NCBI GenBank assembly: GCA_964019695.1
Contig: OZ026526.1
Coordinates: forward strand, 13,785,754 to 13,849,753
Length of the DNA: 64,000 nt
Direction of reading: 5' to 3'
Origin: Loripinus fragilis
Taxonomy: Eukaryota; Mollusca; Bivalvia; Lucinida; Lucinidae
Part shown: piece by piece, positions 12,723 through 26,600 of the stretch
Numbering within the stretch: the first letter of the stretch is position 1
How the letters are laid out: each line of letters starts with the position of its first letter
Notes under the pieces: generated by a model
The model's input: the letters and a program-made list of their open reading frames with translations, nothing else
What the model was told of the DNA's origin: nothing
Databases searched by the model: none
Made by a program: the position numbers and the translations under genes

Positions 12723-13084
12723 CTTGCATTAGAGGTCATGCAAAACAGGCACATATTCCTGTGTAAAAGCTTAACAGATTTAAGTCGAATGGACTTTCCC
12801 ACTCTTATCAATCGAACCAGTCCATTTCCGTTTAAAGGGGTGCTGGGTGGTATTTTTCATTTTTATTCTAACTTTAATAAACAGTCTGTAAGCAAACAGT
12901 GGAGACCCTGATCAGAAACCACATTCTGCTGCATCGGATCTGGGTCTGCACTGTTGGCCTATGTCCCATAAAAAGGATGCTAGGCTTATAATTATGGGTT
13001 AAATCATATGAATAACAATGAAATACATGTTTATTTTGGATGACTAACAGTTTTATGTTTCTGTATTTGTTTTTGTTGATGCTT

Positions 13085-13262
13085 TTCATCCCTGTCAACA
13101 ATTATTCAGTAATGTTGTGACTTTTCTGTAGTGAACCAGTACTAAGCAGAGGATAAAGTGTCTTGTTCAAGCACACAACCCGGTGCCACCAGTATGGCTC
13201 AAACCGGTGACCCCATGATCCCAAGTCGAGCACTCTACCAACTGTGCCACTGGGCTCCTCAC
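13085..13262 (-). mobile_element. SINE-1, diverged
   Basis: tRNA-like head with A box (tggcacagttggtagag) and B box (ggtttgagcc) still readable on the minus strand. Confidence 0.65.
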
Positions 13263-13547
13263 AGGGATGAGAACAGTCAGCCATTCCCAATCAGGAAAAT
13301 ATGTTGGTTGACTCCAAAATGGAGAAAAAGCGATTTTAAATCACTTATTAAAGGCTTTAATTAACAAAATATCAATAGAAACCAGTCAGTTTATGCTTAT
13401 TTTATATCTAAAATTGAGTTTTAACTTCATTCAAACATAAATTTCAGCAAAAACAACTCACATTATATAAATCATATGCCAGTGCTCAATCAGGAAATCC
13501 TGATCAATCCTGAACTTTCTCATCCCTGTCCTCATATGTTCCGTAAT

Positions 13548-13745
13548 TGACCCTTAAAGCGCCAACTATGATTTGTAGCAGACGACAATTTCAAATTTTG
13601 CCGCTTTTTCAAAAATAACCAATAAGGCAAGATAAGGCTGGCAGACGATTCTCGTGTAATATCATACCTTATTTTTGTCAAAAATTGGGGAAAAATGTCG
13701 CAAAATTTGTCGTCTGCTGCAGTCGTGATTGGCGCTTTAAGGATT
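13548..13745. repeat. P1 hairpin element
   Basis: Same outer arms (acccttaaagcgccaa / ttggcgctttaagg) and tcgtctgctg inner arms with another centre. Confidence 0.65.
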
Positions 13746-13952
13746 TAACTGTTCTTTAGTTCCTAGGTAGATATATAGGCATTTACAGGATGATTTCCCA
13801 TATGAGATTTTGGTTTTTATGGCATATGCTCAAAACCTCTTTTAAAATCACATGCCGACACAACCACTGGGGCTAAATATCTAAATTTTGGACTGAGCCT
13901 ACATCTACATACATTTTTTTTTTTTGGGGGGGGGGGGGGGGGGTGGGGGTTG

Positions 13953-14278
13953 GTTTGATTCTTTACATCCCAGTCAACAGCTATGGTCATGTTGGAACAG
14001 TCAGTTAACCTAACCACACTTTTTTCCTGGGCAAGCTTGACTAAGCAGTTAACCAGTACTTCGTGCACATACTTTCGCTTGTAACTGACAACAATCCTTC
14101 TTGAATCAGCAGAAGGGAGGAGAATGACCGTAGAAATTATTTCATGATCAATCTCCACGAAAGTATGGGACTGGGTCGGGATTGAACTCGCGACCCCTGG
14201 ATCTGCTGTCAGACACATATCTGCAGTCAGACACGTATCTGCAGCCAGACACGTTACGGACTGCGCTATGCAGCCCAG
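13953..14278 (-). mobile_element. SINE-2, full length
   Basis: A second tRNA-derived family. On the minus strand the head is gctgcatagcgcagtccgta (A box) and gggtcgcgagttcaatcccg (B box), followed by ccatactttcgtggagat and the 3' region catgaccatagctgttgac. A 21-bp-type triplication (cagacac.tatctgcag) is present in the head. Confidence 0.8.
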
Positions 14279-14704
14279 TACTTTGTGTTTGTGATAAGCA
14301 AAGAATCTGACTAGAATGTGCCTATGTGCAGGCTTGTCTAAACTTTCCCTCCGGGCCGATGCAATAAGTACCAACATCTTGTGTGATGGCCAATATAGTT
14401 TGTTAAGAGTCAGTACCACAAGTCAGTCAGAACTTTTTTTCCACCCAGGCGGGTCAATTTTTCTAAGTGTTTACCAAGACATAATTTAAGTGTGTTAGTT
14501 ACAGAAACTATAAAACCCCAGAGAGGGCCATTAAATATCTTGAAAATACATGTAAGTTGATTTAGAAATATGTACATGGGAAAATATATGGTGATATGAA
14601 ACTTCTCTTGAGTAGTATAAATATATTTTGAAGCCATTTTGCTGGAATTCTGCATATTATTTAAGCCTTAAAAGCAAATGTGATATGGGCCAGCCCGTAT
14701 AATA

Positions 14705-14925
14705 ATATAAGAATGGGATAGAAAAATCTGTCCTGAGGATCACCGATTGGCATCACGAGGTTTGCCGAGTGATGACAAATGGTGATCGCGAGGGACAGAT
14801 TTTTCTATCCCATTCTCATACGAATAATATATTCTTTTTCTTGCTCACAAGATTTGCCTAGTGATGGCAAACGGTGATCGTGAGGGATAGATTTTTCTAT
14901 CCCATCCTCACACAAAAGTTTCTGA
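14705..14925. repeat. Palindrome with an extra half copy
   Basis: Arms gaatgggatagaaaaatctg and its reverse with ggtgatcgcgaggg inside; a half copy follows at 14838-14915. Confidence 0.62.
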
Positions 14926-14929
14926 TCTT

Positions 14930-17170
14930 GAATACGCTGAGATGCAACATAACAATGATGTCACTCGTCTTTCGACATGCAGCTGTTCAATTTTTATCTT
15001 TCCCACTGGTTGGTACGGGTATGTAAGATAGAATTTTCTCATATAGGTAAAAACAGCAGAGGTCCCAATCTGGTGTGCAAGAATAAAACATCAATTTAAA
15101 CATGTGTTTTGGGTGCTCAAAAGAACCATCTCATTTGAGTACCCACAACATAAAAAATGATATTTAATTATGCACTCATTTCTTAAGTTCTGGTGTTAGT
15201 CTTCTACTATGCTTTATGTGTGTGTGTGCAGTGTGCAAAACAGAACAGACTCAGCTAAGCAATGGCTGGTCGCCTATGGATCTCAAGATCAAAGCAGGAA
15301 AGCAGATAAAGGCCCAGGCCAAAAATTAAGCCCCTAGCCTCACTTGATAGCTGCGTATGCAAGTTTAAAAAGGGACTCTAGGCATATTGGCTGACTACAA
15401 AAGTATCATGTTCTAGCTTAACCCTATACATTCTAGATACCAGATTACAGGAACTTTGGCAAATGGTGAAGAACAAGATGAAGTGCCGCATAAAGCAGCA
15501 TTTCATCAGGGTCTGCACTGTTTGATAAGATTAAACAAACTTCAGTGACAGACTTATATCGTTTTATAGACACCTTGACTGGCAATCCCTTAAAATATAA
15601 AATGGGCAATTCCATAATTATTGTATCCATATGTATGGAATAACCCATCAGAATGAAAAGGGGGTAAATATCACAAGGACTGGCCCATTTACCCAGCATG
15701 ACAACAGTTCTCACAAATCTATAAATAACATAATGATCAAAGATGTGATTGATATGTGACAATTAACAGTGAAATTTACATTGCATCAGACGGAAACAAA
15801 AAAATAAATAAATACAATATGGATAGAAGTCAAAAAATAACTTTATTTCATAAACATGTAAAAATATGAGATTAACTCAACATCACAAATTATCTGATGG
15901 ACGGAATGTTTTGTAAATAAAGATCTTTCTATCAGCTGCAACTGAGAATTACAGGATAGTAAATATAATATTTTAGAATTAAAATCTGTCTGCTTCTATT
16001 CCTCTCATTCTACAAGAGATTGAGACCTGTACTGTAGAAGTAATCCCTCAATTAAAGCATTTCTGCCTTTAACTCTTATGATTGCCAGAGTCAAAAAAAC
16101 TTAGGCAGTAAAATCATGTGCAAACAAAATAGTCCCAGATCAGACTCCTTGAAGAGAAGCAGTCGAATTAGGGTCTATTTCTTTACTTTCTTCAGTAAAT
16201 AATTTATTTATCATTTGGATCATCAATTTTAGGAATTTAAATTTAGTGTCTAAACAGTTTTAAGTTGATACTTTATTTCCCAGTCAATGATGTTTTAGTC
16301 ATGTCAGGACATGTGTACGGTTTTATCTCAATAGTTTTTGTCAAAAGGTAAACAATCTTCATGTACCTCACCACAAAAACAACTCAAAAAACCGTACACA
16401 TACACAAGTTGCAACTCGCATCAGCTTAGATAAGAAGTTAAAAGACCAGAGCAGAAGTTCCAAACACTACATTTTCCTTTTTTCACTATCTTACGCCATA
16501 AAAGCTCCGAAAGCAAAAACTTTTTTCAGCCTCCATATACAGAACTGGAAAGGACCCTCAAGATTTCCTTTTCAGAACCTCGGCTCTGTTTATGAAGTTT
16601 CTTTCTCGTGTCCTGGGAACTTTTATCATGGAAGCAAACATATGGACCCAGATCAGACTGCTCCTAAGGTTTGCACTATAATCTATGGAAGTACATCATC
16701 AGGTGACAATTTTTGTGAATGGCAGTAAAATGATTATACAGGCCACCCAGTAGCCCTCTTGTAAAATATTGGTTTTATATAGGTTCCGTTTACCTAAAAT
16801 ATAGGTTCTTTTACAGGTTTTTCAACAAAAAAATAGATTAAATAGAATCTTCTATAAACATTTCAACAACACATTTAACAGATTTCATCTTAATATTGGA
16901 GCTTCCTTATGATAAAGTATCATGTTCCAACCAAATTATTTACTATAATACTGGAGTCAGCAAGACTTCTTCTGTATTCATAGACTTTTTGCTTACTGTA
17001 AAGGGGGCAACTTTAATATTCATATCTGGGCGTGGGTCGGCTATTTCATCTGCTAAGAAAGGGAAATCAGGTTTTTTTTATAATTTGGTAAAGAGTTAAT
17101 AAGCTTTTGAACCGCGCAAACATGCATGCATTTCATGAAAGTCCTGACCGGTTATACACTGACCTCACAT
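14930..17170. other. No gene supported
   Basis: Holds a P5 remnant (15430-15690), an H remnant and otherwise unclassified AT-rich sequence. A 105-codon minus frame at 15445-15762 comes from the hairpin repeat. Confidence 0.5.
15080..15200. mobile_element. H-family palindromic element (shortened)
   Basis: Has gtgctcaaaagaacc and gagtacccacaacat arms but a shortened centre. Confidence 0.6.
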
Positions 17171-17171
17171 G

Positions 17172-17362
17172 TATCAACCCTTAAAGCGCATATCACAAAA
17201 AGTTGTATGTTTTTGTTGTCTGCTGAAACATTTTGACACCTCTTTAACAATAAGTGTAGATCCAGATCAGTCTGGGTCCACACTGTTTGCGTCTATACTT
17301 ATGTTAAACAAAAAACAGACACTTTCGAATGTAGTTATTTTGCTGGCGTTTTAAAGTTTAAA
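17172..17362. repeat. P1 hairpin element
   Basis: Same outer arms; centre agatccagatcagtctgggt. Confidence 0.62.
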
Positions 17363-17617
17363 TCATTACTGTCTTTACTAAGGTGTTATGGTAAAATTAT
17401 ATAGTTACTTTCGAATAAAATCACACCTCATTTTCAGCTTTACCTATGCCTAAAGTAGACCAGTCCTAATTGTGCATTCATGAGCTGCCGCCTTTACAGT
17501 AACCATAAAGTTCAATTATAATTACTGATATGATTTTGTATAAGGTTCATGAGAAAACGCAAGACCACATGCAGCTGTTCAAATATACATTTTCAACACA
17601 TTTACTAGCATAAAAAG

Positions 17618-17822
17618 GGAGCGCAGTGACTCAGTGGTAGAGTACTTGACTCGAGACCGAGTGACCACGGGTTTGAGCCTCACCGGCATCACTGCGTTGT
17701 GTCCTTGAGCACGAACATTTATCCTAGCTTAGTACTGGTTCAACCCAGGAAGACCTGTCCTTTTATAACTGAAAGATTGCTGATGGGACACGTAAAGAAT
17801 CAAATCAAACAAAAAAAAAAAC
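17618..17822 (+). mobile_element. SINE-1, full length
   Basis: A box actcagtggtagag, B box ggtttgagcc, central ccttgagca, and tail ending in poly-A. Target duplication agcataaaaa on both sides. Confidence 0.85.
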
Positions 17823-18043
17823 AAGCATAAAAAACAACACTGACCATAAAAAATGAACTGACAGGCTTTTCTGCAATAAAAACAGTTTTTCAATGGGAAA
17901 TAAAGTTATGAGCAAAATAAAAGTTATATAATTTTTATTCTATTTGACACAGAATTATAGGTTTATTATAGGTTTTGTGCTAAGAGGCCTGAAACTTACT
18001 ATATGGGGCGGTAAATTACTCTTTCTGAACCTCTTTATGACAA

Positions 18044-18253
18044 ACAGTAAAACCTGTCTTAAGCAGTCACTCAAAAAGAAGACCAAAAAAATTGGTTTTC
18101 AAGACCAATTATCTCTTAATGCAGGTCAAAAGTATTGCAGAATGCTCCAAGAGAGCATTCTGCAATACTTTCTACCTTCATTCAGCTACCATTTTTCTTT
18201 AAGATTTTGTTTTGTTTATTTTTGAGTGGCCGCTTAAGACAGGTTTTACTGTA
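18044..18253. mobile_element. A-family palindromic MITE
   Basis: Same termini and centre; close to the copy at 10545. Confidence 0.78.
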
Positions 18254-18814
18254 CCTTAATATTCTTAGATTTGATAAAAGTCAACCGTTTTAACATACAA
18301 TAAAATCTTACATGTCATATAATCCAACAATGTACCGTTAACAAAATGAACACAACAAAATACTTGGTATTTTATAATACTCATGACAATAACATATGAA
18401 CTCACAAATAAATCACCTTCGTTTTTCATAAATATGAATCAACTTGTCAGATTCAAGGTGATCAGTTAATGCTGAGACTAACCTGCAAAACCATGCTGTC
18501 TCATCAGAGTCTTCCTGTTTGCACACTTAATGGGTTAGATGAATGTTCAATAACATGAAGTAGACATTAAGTCCCACTTGATAACTGGAAATATTTGTTA
18601 AATCTTTTTAGTTAATTCAGATGTGCAGGTCCAATTAATTTCAGAAAAAAAAGCCTTCCCATTGAATTCAATGGTTTCCTTTTTATAAAGCTATCAAAAA
18701 AACAAATTAATCATATAACTTAATCCTTGACTTGTCCTGCTGATCTGGGATTTATCCTTTTTTGAAATCACTGTAGATCAAGCCATCTGATAAGGATCCA
18801 CACTATTTCTGTTC

Positions 18815-19002
18815 TGGGAGTGCAGTGGTTGAGTGCTTGACTCAACACCGACGGGCCGCAGGCTCGAGCCTCACAGGCGTCACTGCCTTGTGGTCCTTGA
18901 GCAAGACACATTTTTCCTAGCTTAGTACTGGTTCAACCCAGGAAGACCCATCCCTGTTTAACTGAAAGATTGTTGATGGGACGTAAAGAATCAAATCAAA
19001 TA
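18815..19002 (+). mobile_element. SINE-1, full length
   Basis: tRNA-like head (B box ggctcgagcc) and full tail; target duplication ttctgttctg. Confidence 0.82.
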
Positions 19003-19882
19003 AAGAAAACCAGTTCTGTTCTGCATGCAAATACATACTTATACATGTAACTGGAATGTTGCATGTTAACAGGATAAACATTGCATAAAATATTCAGCAC
19101 AAGGGTTCAACTGGTTAAAACGGTTTAAACAAACAAACACCAATGGACAATGGAAACTTTAGTGCCACCATCTCTGCTGATCATGAGCAAGCAGTAAAAA
19201 AACTGTGTATAGAATGGCAAATAAAGGGAGATCAATCTTACAAAAATAATCTGCAACCAAGTCAGAACTGCTTGAAATGCTATTGGGAGACAATAAGCAG
19301 CTTTTTTCAAAGTGACACACATTTTTTTAACAGACTGTTTGCATTGACAACATTGATAACTTATCTAAGATTAGCTGCATATGTACTAGGTGAAACCAAT
19401 AAATCTTGCAGCATGATGCTGCAATGGGTGTTACTGTAGATCTTTTGACTTGTTAACATCTTTTTGTGCTGAAGGACACAACACTGGGCCAATACAAGTA
19501 TTCCAATCCCTTACCTCTTGGTAACGAGTTTATCAACTGAGCTACAGTGCTCCTGGCAATGGATGTAAATGAAATGATATTCTTGCATAAATACCTTTGT
19601 ACATAGCTGTTTGAACCATTATCAAAATGAACGAAAATCCACGTTCAAATTACAAAATACATGTGCTATGTGAACCTGGGTTTTAACTCAACAATACTAG
19701 AAATGAGCCCGAGTTGTTTGCATGGCGTTATACGGAAATCAATGCAGCCCAGACTGATCATTTCATCAAAGAGAAACTGTTGGGAGGGGCTATCCCGTTG
19801 CTCTTGAATTATGATATTTTGTCCTGAAAATGTTGTCTTCTTTTTAAATCTGCTGTAATTCTTGACATTCTTAAATTCTTGT

Positions 19883-19888
19883 TTTATT
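19883..19888 (-). terminator. Possible polyadenylation signal
   Basis: An AATAAA hexamer lies on the minus strand about 650 bp after the stop codon. It is the only consensus hexamer I noticed in that stretch; weak evidence. Confidence 0.22.
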
Positions 19889-19949
19889 GCAGCTCTGCTA
19901 GAAAGTTTATCACTGGAAGCGACTATCAGATCTGCCTCTAGTATTAAGA

Positions 19950-20205
19950 GCATGGGTGAAAGTTCAAATTTCAAAAATCCTGAACTTTCTAAATTTAAAT
20001 CTTAAAACATGCTGTATGCCCACACAGTATTAACAATTTCAAGTTTAAATGGCCAATTGTCTTCAGACAGACTGTATATAATAAGAAAACTGATTATAAT
20101 TCTTCCAATTCAGCATTTTGTGGCTGATTTTCTATGGAAAGTCATCCTCAAAATTCTGAATTCAGGAATAATCCTGAAAACTTTTGTCTATGTAAGAGTA
20201 CACTT
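19950..20205. repeat. J-family element
   Basis: Copy of the 54142 element without its internal duplication. Confidence 0.6.
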
Positions 20206-20344
20206 GTACATCATCTTTCAGAGTTGTCTCCAAATCCTACGAGATCATTAACAATGCGCTGGTTCACCTTTCTGAGATGATTTCTATCCACTTGTTATAG
20301 TCAGGAACCGAGGAAGCACAAGGGTGCATCTCATGCCCCATGGC

Positions 20345-20530
20345 AAAATGAGTGGGTGATTCTTCATTCATTTTTTCTTATTTCTCAACTAAAACATATG
20401 CTGTGGGTACTCAAAAGAACCGTATCAATGAGATGGTTCTTTTGAGCACCCAAAACATATGCTTATCCTGATGGTTAAGAAAATGATCACAATGTTGTGC
20501 TCAAATAGTTTTGCTTATCTGGGCTGATTG
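20345..20530. mobile_element. H-family palindromic element, probably in the 3' UTR
   Basis: The core is two arms around an ACGG/CCGT centre (tactcaaaagaacc / ggttcttttgagca), flanked by ctcaac.aaacatatg and catatg..tgatgg.taag, with cttatctgg at the outer end. It lies about 10 bp beyond the stop codon of the minus-strand gene and is therefore likely transcribed. Confidence 0.75.
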
Positions 20531-20539
20531 AACACATGT

Positions 20540-20629
20540 TCAACTCTCTGTACTGTCTTCCTTGGAGATTATTTCTATCTGGCTGTTAGGGAGGAGTTGA
20601 TCAAAGAAGAATGCCAGTAGATTTTGAGC
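20540..20629 (-). CDS. Exon 20: terminal coding exon
   Basis: This 90-bp coding part follows TTTCTTTTCAG in phase 0. It encodes AQNLLAFFFDQLLP, the final NDK helix, then a polar tail ending KEDSTES and TGA at 20540-20542. Confidence 0.75.
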   Translation of the reverse strand, partial: AQNLLAFFFDQLLPNSQIEIISKEDSTES

Positions 20630-23600
20630 CTGAAAAGAAATTATGACTGAACTCTTTGCATGCTTGGTAATTTTGTTGTCATCTGCTGACTTTTATTGTA
20701 ATTAATTTTTTCAAACAAATTCTCTCAGGAACACTATCAGAATGTCAAACAGTTTGGACAGTTTGACCAACATTTTGTTAGTCCTGATATGAGTCCAAAC
20801 TGTTTGCAAAGGTTAACAGCAGATGACAAAAGTCCCCACTAGCAAGGCAAGAGATAATAATTGTTTGTTTGCTTTGGCAATACTACTCAACTTGTTTTCT
20901 ACAAATTGATGGCAAACAAACTGATTCAGACAGGGCCTCGTAGCGCAGTCCGTAACGTGTCTGGCAACAGATGCGAGTCTGACTGCAGATCCAGGAGTCG
21001 CGAGTTTGATCCCGGACCGGTCCCATACTTTCGTGGAGATTGATCACGAAATAATTTCTACGGTCATTCTCCTTCCTTCCGCTGAATCATTCAAGAAGGG
21101 TTGTTGTCAGTTACAAGCGAAAGTATGTGCACGAGGTACTGGTAAACTGCATGTTAAAACTTGCCCAGGGAAAAATGTGGTTAGGTGAACTGACCGTCTG
21201 GCCATGACCATAGCTGTTGACTTGGAACGTAAAGCAACAAAACAAACAAAAAACAGATTCAGAGTTTCATCCTAAACATTTATTCTAGGATAAAGATTAA
21301 TACATGTCAGCTAACTTTCATCTCAGTCTATCTGCCTCTGAAGTTATAAAAAAAAATCATGCTCAACTCAACTAAGCATGAAATTTCGAAAGCTCATAAA
21401 AACTAAAATGCTGAGAAATAAAGACATTTCTTGTTGTTGGCATTTTAACATTTATGAACATAATAAATTTCAAGCTCAGTTGAGTTGACCATGAAAAAAG
21501 TTTTATAATATTACAGGACCCTATGAAAGTGACATTCAATGTGTGCCCTTTACTCAAATGGGAATATCACTTTGGGTTATATCCGTCAATGACAAACTAA
21601 GCAAAGATACAGCGGTTTTCTGCCACCAGCTGTAAATATATTTGACATTTTGCAAGTGACTAATTTTTCCCTTGTATTCACACAAACTTTGTTTTTTTTA
21701 TAACTACAATGCAGCCCCTTTATAGAGCTATGTTTGGGCTCCATAGGAATAAGCAAATCATATTATGAAGCGACAATTTTACAAAAGAATTATAGGATAA
21801 TGACCATGAAATGGTCATTTTCCTATAATTCCTTTGTATAATCCATGGAAAAAACATTTGGGGGCCAAAAATGACTGTTTTGTATCCAAATCCATGTTAT
21901 AATGAGGTGTTTTAGAAAGGGACTGCACTGTATTTCTTCTCATGAAATGGCTTATTTAAACAAAAGTTGGTACCTGGTTGATGTCAGATGGCCTCAATAT
22001 CAGTTGTCCAAACTTGCTGAGCAGGGAATCAGTTGTAGATTTACCTTGGATCTGGTCTGTACTGAATGTTCTGTAATAAATAATAAAGCAAGGTTTTGTT
22101 ATGAATATAGCTCTTGAAAATCAAAAACTCCATTGTGCTGGCCATCAGAATGCAATATGGTTAAATCAGGCACTGGAAGGAAAACCTTCTAACAATTTTT
22201 GACGTAAATTCCTTCCACTCTAACAGTCTCTCAGTTTTAAGTCTAGAAATAAAAACATTTCTTCTCATTAATAAGCCAAGCTTCTATTTGTGATTGCCTG
22301 GATTTCCCTCCAGATTTATTTATAGTAACACACATATGTAGTACTGCATGGCTTGAAAAGATATCTTCAAGAAAAGTAATCAAAAGTTTGCAAACTTTCT
22401 CAAATACCAGTGACAAGAAAAGATTGATAAATGATCTTAATTAACTGTTACCTATATTCCAAAAAGGAATATCAAGTAGAAACATGATTTTTCTGCTTGG
22501 TTGTGCAATGGAAATTTCGAATTTATCAAATTTGTAAATTGTCTCCCTTTGACAAAAACAAATAGGGAATATTAAAATGTTTGGTAATCTTTGATTAATC
22601 ACTATCTTTGATAACTTTCTTTTGCCAAATAAGTTAGACCTATCAGCAAATTCTTCCTACCATTCTAGGATTTCTGAAAAGGAGGTTCATTTGTTTAAAG
22701 GTGTGGGGGTTTAGCTTTGCTATTTGTATCTAATTTTTCTTAAATATCCCATGAAAATGAAATAATTTTATTTCACCTAGACCAAATTATTTCAATTTTA
22801 TAGGATATTTAAAAACAGGAGGCAGGGAGGGGGTTGGAGCTGTATAGATGGCAAACAATTCAGTGTTTTCACTTTTGTTCAGTATATATAGAAGCCATAC
22901 TTACTCCCTGAGGATAGTATCAAAGGCCAAAACAGCATTATCTCTCTGTAGAGCTAACACAATACAAGGACCAGATGTCAACAGAGGAACCTGAAAAATA
23001 TAAATAAGACTCAAATAGTCTAAAATACTTCAATCACAGCCATTGATTAGTTTTGTGTTGTTGTTTTTTTCTTTACCATCACAAACATCAGTTTCAGCAT
23101 TTTGGAGCAGTTTTAGAATCTGTCCACCACTTCACCTGACCCATACCTTCAGAAGTTAATAGCCCCAAGCCATGGCCTATTTGCATCACAGGGGCATGGT
23201 TGACATAGGTGAGCAGCAAAGGCTCAGATATACCTGAGATGTATCCCCTCAGTCTTGTCAGAGCCTTAACTACTTGCATGCACAATGATAGGATGTAAAT
23301 AAAGACTCAGTCTGATAATAAGATCGCTAGCCTTACTTACACCATATTTTGAAACTGGGTAAATCAAGATCAGCAGGATGCACAGTTATAATTATATATG
23401 TGAGTTATAAACATCAATATTAAAATTGCACCATTGGATTGGTTTTCAATCAGAAATTGATATTGCATTCATAATCATGATTTTTTACCAGTTGAAAGCT
23501 TCCAGCATCCACAGTGTAGAGGAAGTGTTCTGCCTGGTCTTGAGTGAACCAAACCATACGGCCACCAACAAATTCAAACCTAGAAAAGAAACAAAAGTCA

Positions 23601-26600
23601 GTAGATCAGCAAGTAAACACTTGTATGATAACCGATTTGTTGGCCAGCTAATGATATTTTGGTACTTATTAATTGCCACCTGAATGTTGACCCAAATTAT
23701 ATCAGTATGCCCACTTATGTGGTGGCTGCTGATCATTGATCTTGATGACATCATTTAACATGGTTCTGGTACAATTCAACCCTGTTCATACCACTGGAAT
23801 TTTCCATAAAGCTACATACAATAAAGTAAGAATGGCCCATTCTATATATTGAGGGGTCACAGGTTATGATTTCCAGAAATATTGTATTTCTCTTTCTGAA
23901 GATAAATTTTGTCCTAGCAAACAGTATAGACCCTGATGAAATGTCGCATTATGTGACATTTCATCTGGGTCTTCACAGTTTGCAAAAGTACCCATTTAGG
24001 GGTTTCAAGTCTAAAATGGGTTAACATCATTCTGGTATATTTTAGACAGGTCATTGAATCAGGCCTCCAGATAAGAGTGTGTACTGGAAAATTGTTTTCT
24101 TATTTCTCAACCAAAACATATGTTGAGGGTACTCAAAAGAACGTTCTCAAGGAGACTGTTCTTTTGAGCATCCAAAACACATGTTCAAATTGATGGGTAA
24201 GGAAATAGATGCAATTTTAGGCGCACAAACTAGCCTTATCTGGACCTATGATTAAGTCACACAATCTTTTCCTGATATTGGTATAAATTTACCGATTGTT
24301 CAAAATGTTCAATGTCTGTAAGTTCAAAGTTTACCTGAAGCTCCCTGTCACTTCAAAGTTCCAAAGTTTTACTGTAAATCTACAGTAACAACTGTGTTAA
24401 ACGGCGACTCAAAAATAGACAAAACAAAGATCTTAATGATAAATGGTAGCTTAATGAAGGTCAAAAGTATTGCAGACTGCTCCCATTGGAGCATTCTGCG
24501 ATACTTTTGACCTCCATTAAGTGATAATTGGTCATGAAAACCAATTTTCCGTCTTTTTGAGAGTGGCCGTTTTACACAGGTTTTACGTATGTACTTTCAA
24601 AATTTTACTTACCCTTGTGAGACCAGCCCCTCTATTAGTTCTACAAAACCATAGTGAGAACCTAGTTTCTTCAGCAACAATGGAGTTAATACTAAACAAG
24701 TTGTTTGAAGTAACAAGGAATGGCTGCTTTCTGAAACACAAAGATATGCACACATTTAGCTGGGGTTGGTAATACTATACCCGACTTGTCTGTCAACATG
24801 GGTCTCAATTACTCTGGTTTAAGATTTTAATTTACTTGTCCTGGGATGAGTATAAAGAAAATTAATATAATTCTGTTCATACAAAGCTATTTAAATATAT
24901 AAAAGGCAGGAATTACATTTATGTTAATTTGATCAAATTAGTTTCATCATTCAACGTCATAGATGCCTACCCTAAATGTCGCTCTTCAGAAATATGAAAG
25001 ACATTCGCCAGGAATCTGGGGACATTTTCTGGAAGGCGGAATGCCGCATATTTTGCCATAAATGTTGTAAAATGCACTCACACAAGTTTCTTGTTAGACG
25101 AACTTCAATATCACCTAATACAGTACCCTCTTCTCTCTCCCAAATGCATAGCTAAGAGCCTTACTACAACTTCTAGCATAATTCTCTGGCTTCAAGTGGC
25201 TTCAGTATTGGTCTGATTTATAAAATCGGTTGAATTTCTGCATTCACATGTTTATTTTGCAGAGGGAATCCATTTTGGATTTGTACAACAGACGGGTTCT
25301 CAGACTCGCAAAATTTTACCTACTAAAGTAGCGTTTTTCCAATAATTAACGTGCAAACAGTCTGTATTATATTTTTCTACCGGTGATCAGGTATAACTGT
25401 TGTAGCAATAAAAGTCACTCCCTCTATTTTATCTGGTATCATTTTAAAATGGTTATTTGCTGGAATTTTAACATCCAAAATCATAATGTGAAATTGGCAT
25501 CGAAAAATGGTATAATTCCGCAAAAATCGAAATGGTTGGCATCTCTGCAATGTGTTGAATAAATCGATTTAACATAGATCCAGATAAGGAAATTTTATTT
25601 GCGCAAAATTTAGATTATTTTCTTACCCATTAATTTAAACATGTGTTTTGGGTGCTCAAAAGAACCGTCTCATCAAGACGGTTCTTTTGAGTACCCACAA
25701 CATGTTTTGGAGGAGAAAGAAAATAATTCTCTCATATGCACTCTTATCTGGAGGTCTGATTTAATAATGTGTGATTTTCATATGTTCCAGTTTCATGGTT
25801 TGATCAATTATTATGAAGTATCATGTTGTATTGAAAACAGACAGTGTGGATCCTGATCAGCTTGCATTTTGTTCTTTGTTTAATAGAAAATCTTTGTTTA
25901 ATTTTTTCACGGTGGTAGAAGATTCCAATTTTGACTGTAATTGGTAGTTAGTGTTTGTTTGTTTGTTTGGTTTGATGCTTTACGTCAACAGCTATGGTCA
26001 TGTAGGGACTTTCAGTTCACCTAACCACACTTTTTTCCTGGGCGGTTAATCAGTACCTCGTGCACATACTTTAGCTTGTAACTGACAACAACTTTCTTGA
26101 ATCAGTGGAAGGAGGAGAATGTAGAAATTATCTAAGGTTCAATATTCTTTTGTTTTGTTTGTTTGATTTGATTCATTACGTCCCATCAACAATCTTTCAG
26201 TTAAACAGGGCAGGTCTTCCTGGGTTGAACCAGTACTAAGCTAGGATAAATGTGACTTGCTCAAGGACCACAAGCAGTGACGCCAGTGAGGCTCAAACCC
26301 GCGGCCCCTCAGTCTCGAGTCAAGCACTCTACCACTGAGCCACTGCGCTCTATCTATCTATCTATCTATCTTCCTGTACACCTAAACCTCCGAGGAGGAC
26401 GTAAGGTGGTGTTCCGGTATATACCAGGAGCTAAAGGGTGTTAGATGGAATAAAAAGCATAGAAAAAAGTGGGTGAAATGAGTTTGTACAGTGCGATAGA
26501 GAGTGTTAGTAAAGTTAAAAGATAAAACAGATGCTGGTATCTAGGGAGTGGAGTGGGCTACCTGGCAAACAGCTGTACTGAACTGTGCCAAGGTAGGCAG

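Noticed and set aside
19666..19974. 102-codon minus-strand ORF downstream of the gene's stop codon
   Set aside because: It overlaps the J element and has no splice or family support; more likely 3' UTR or intergenic.
21985..22050. Earlier donor in exon 19 (CAAG|GTAAAT)
   Set aside because: It would leave exon 20 out of frame with an immediate stop, whereas AACCAG|GTACC keeps the final NDK helix in frame.
23094..23285. 63-codon minus-strand ORF between exons 17 and 18
   Set aside because: It does not fit the phases of its neighbours, which join directly, and shows no NDK pattern.
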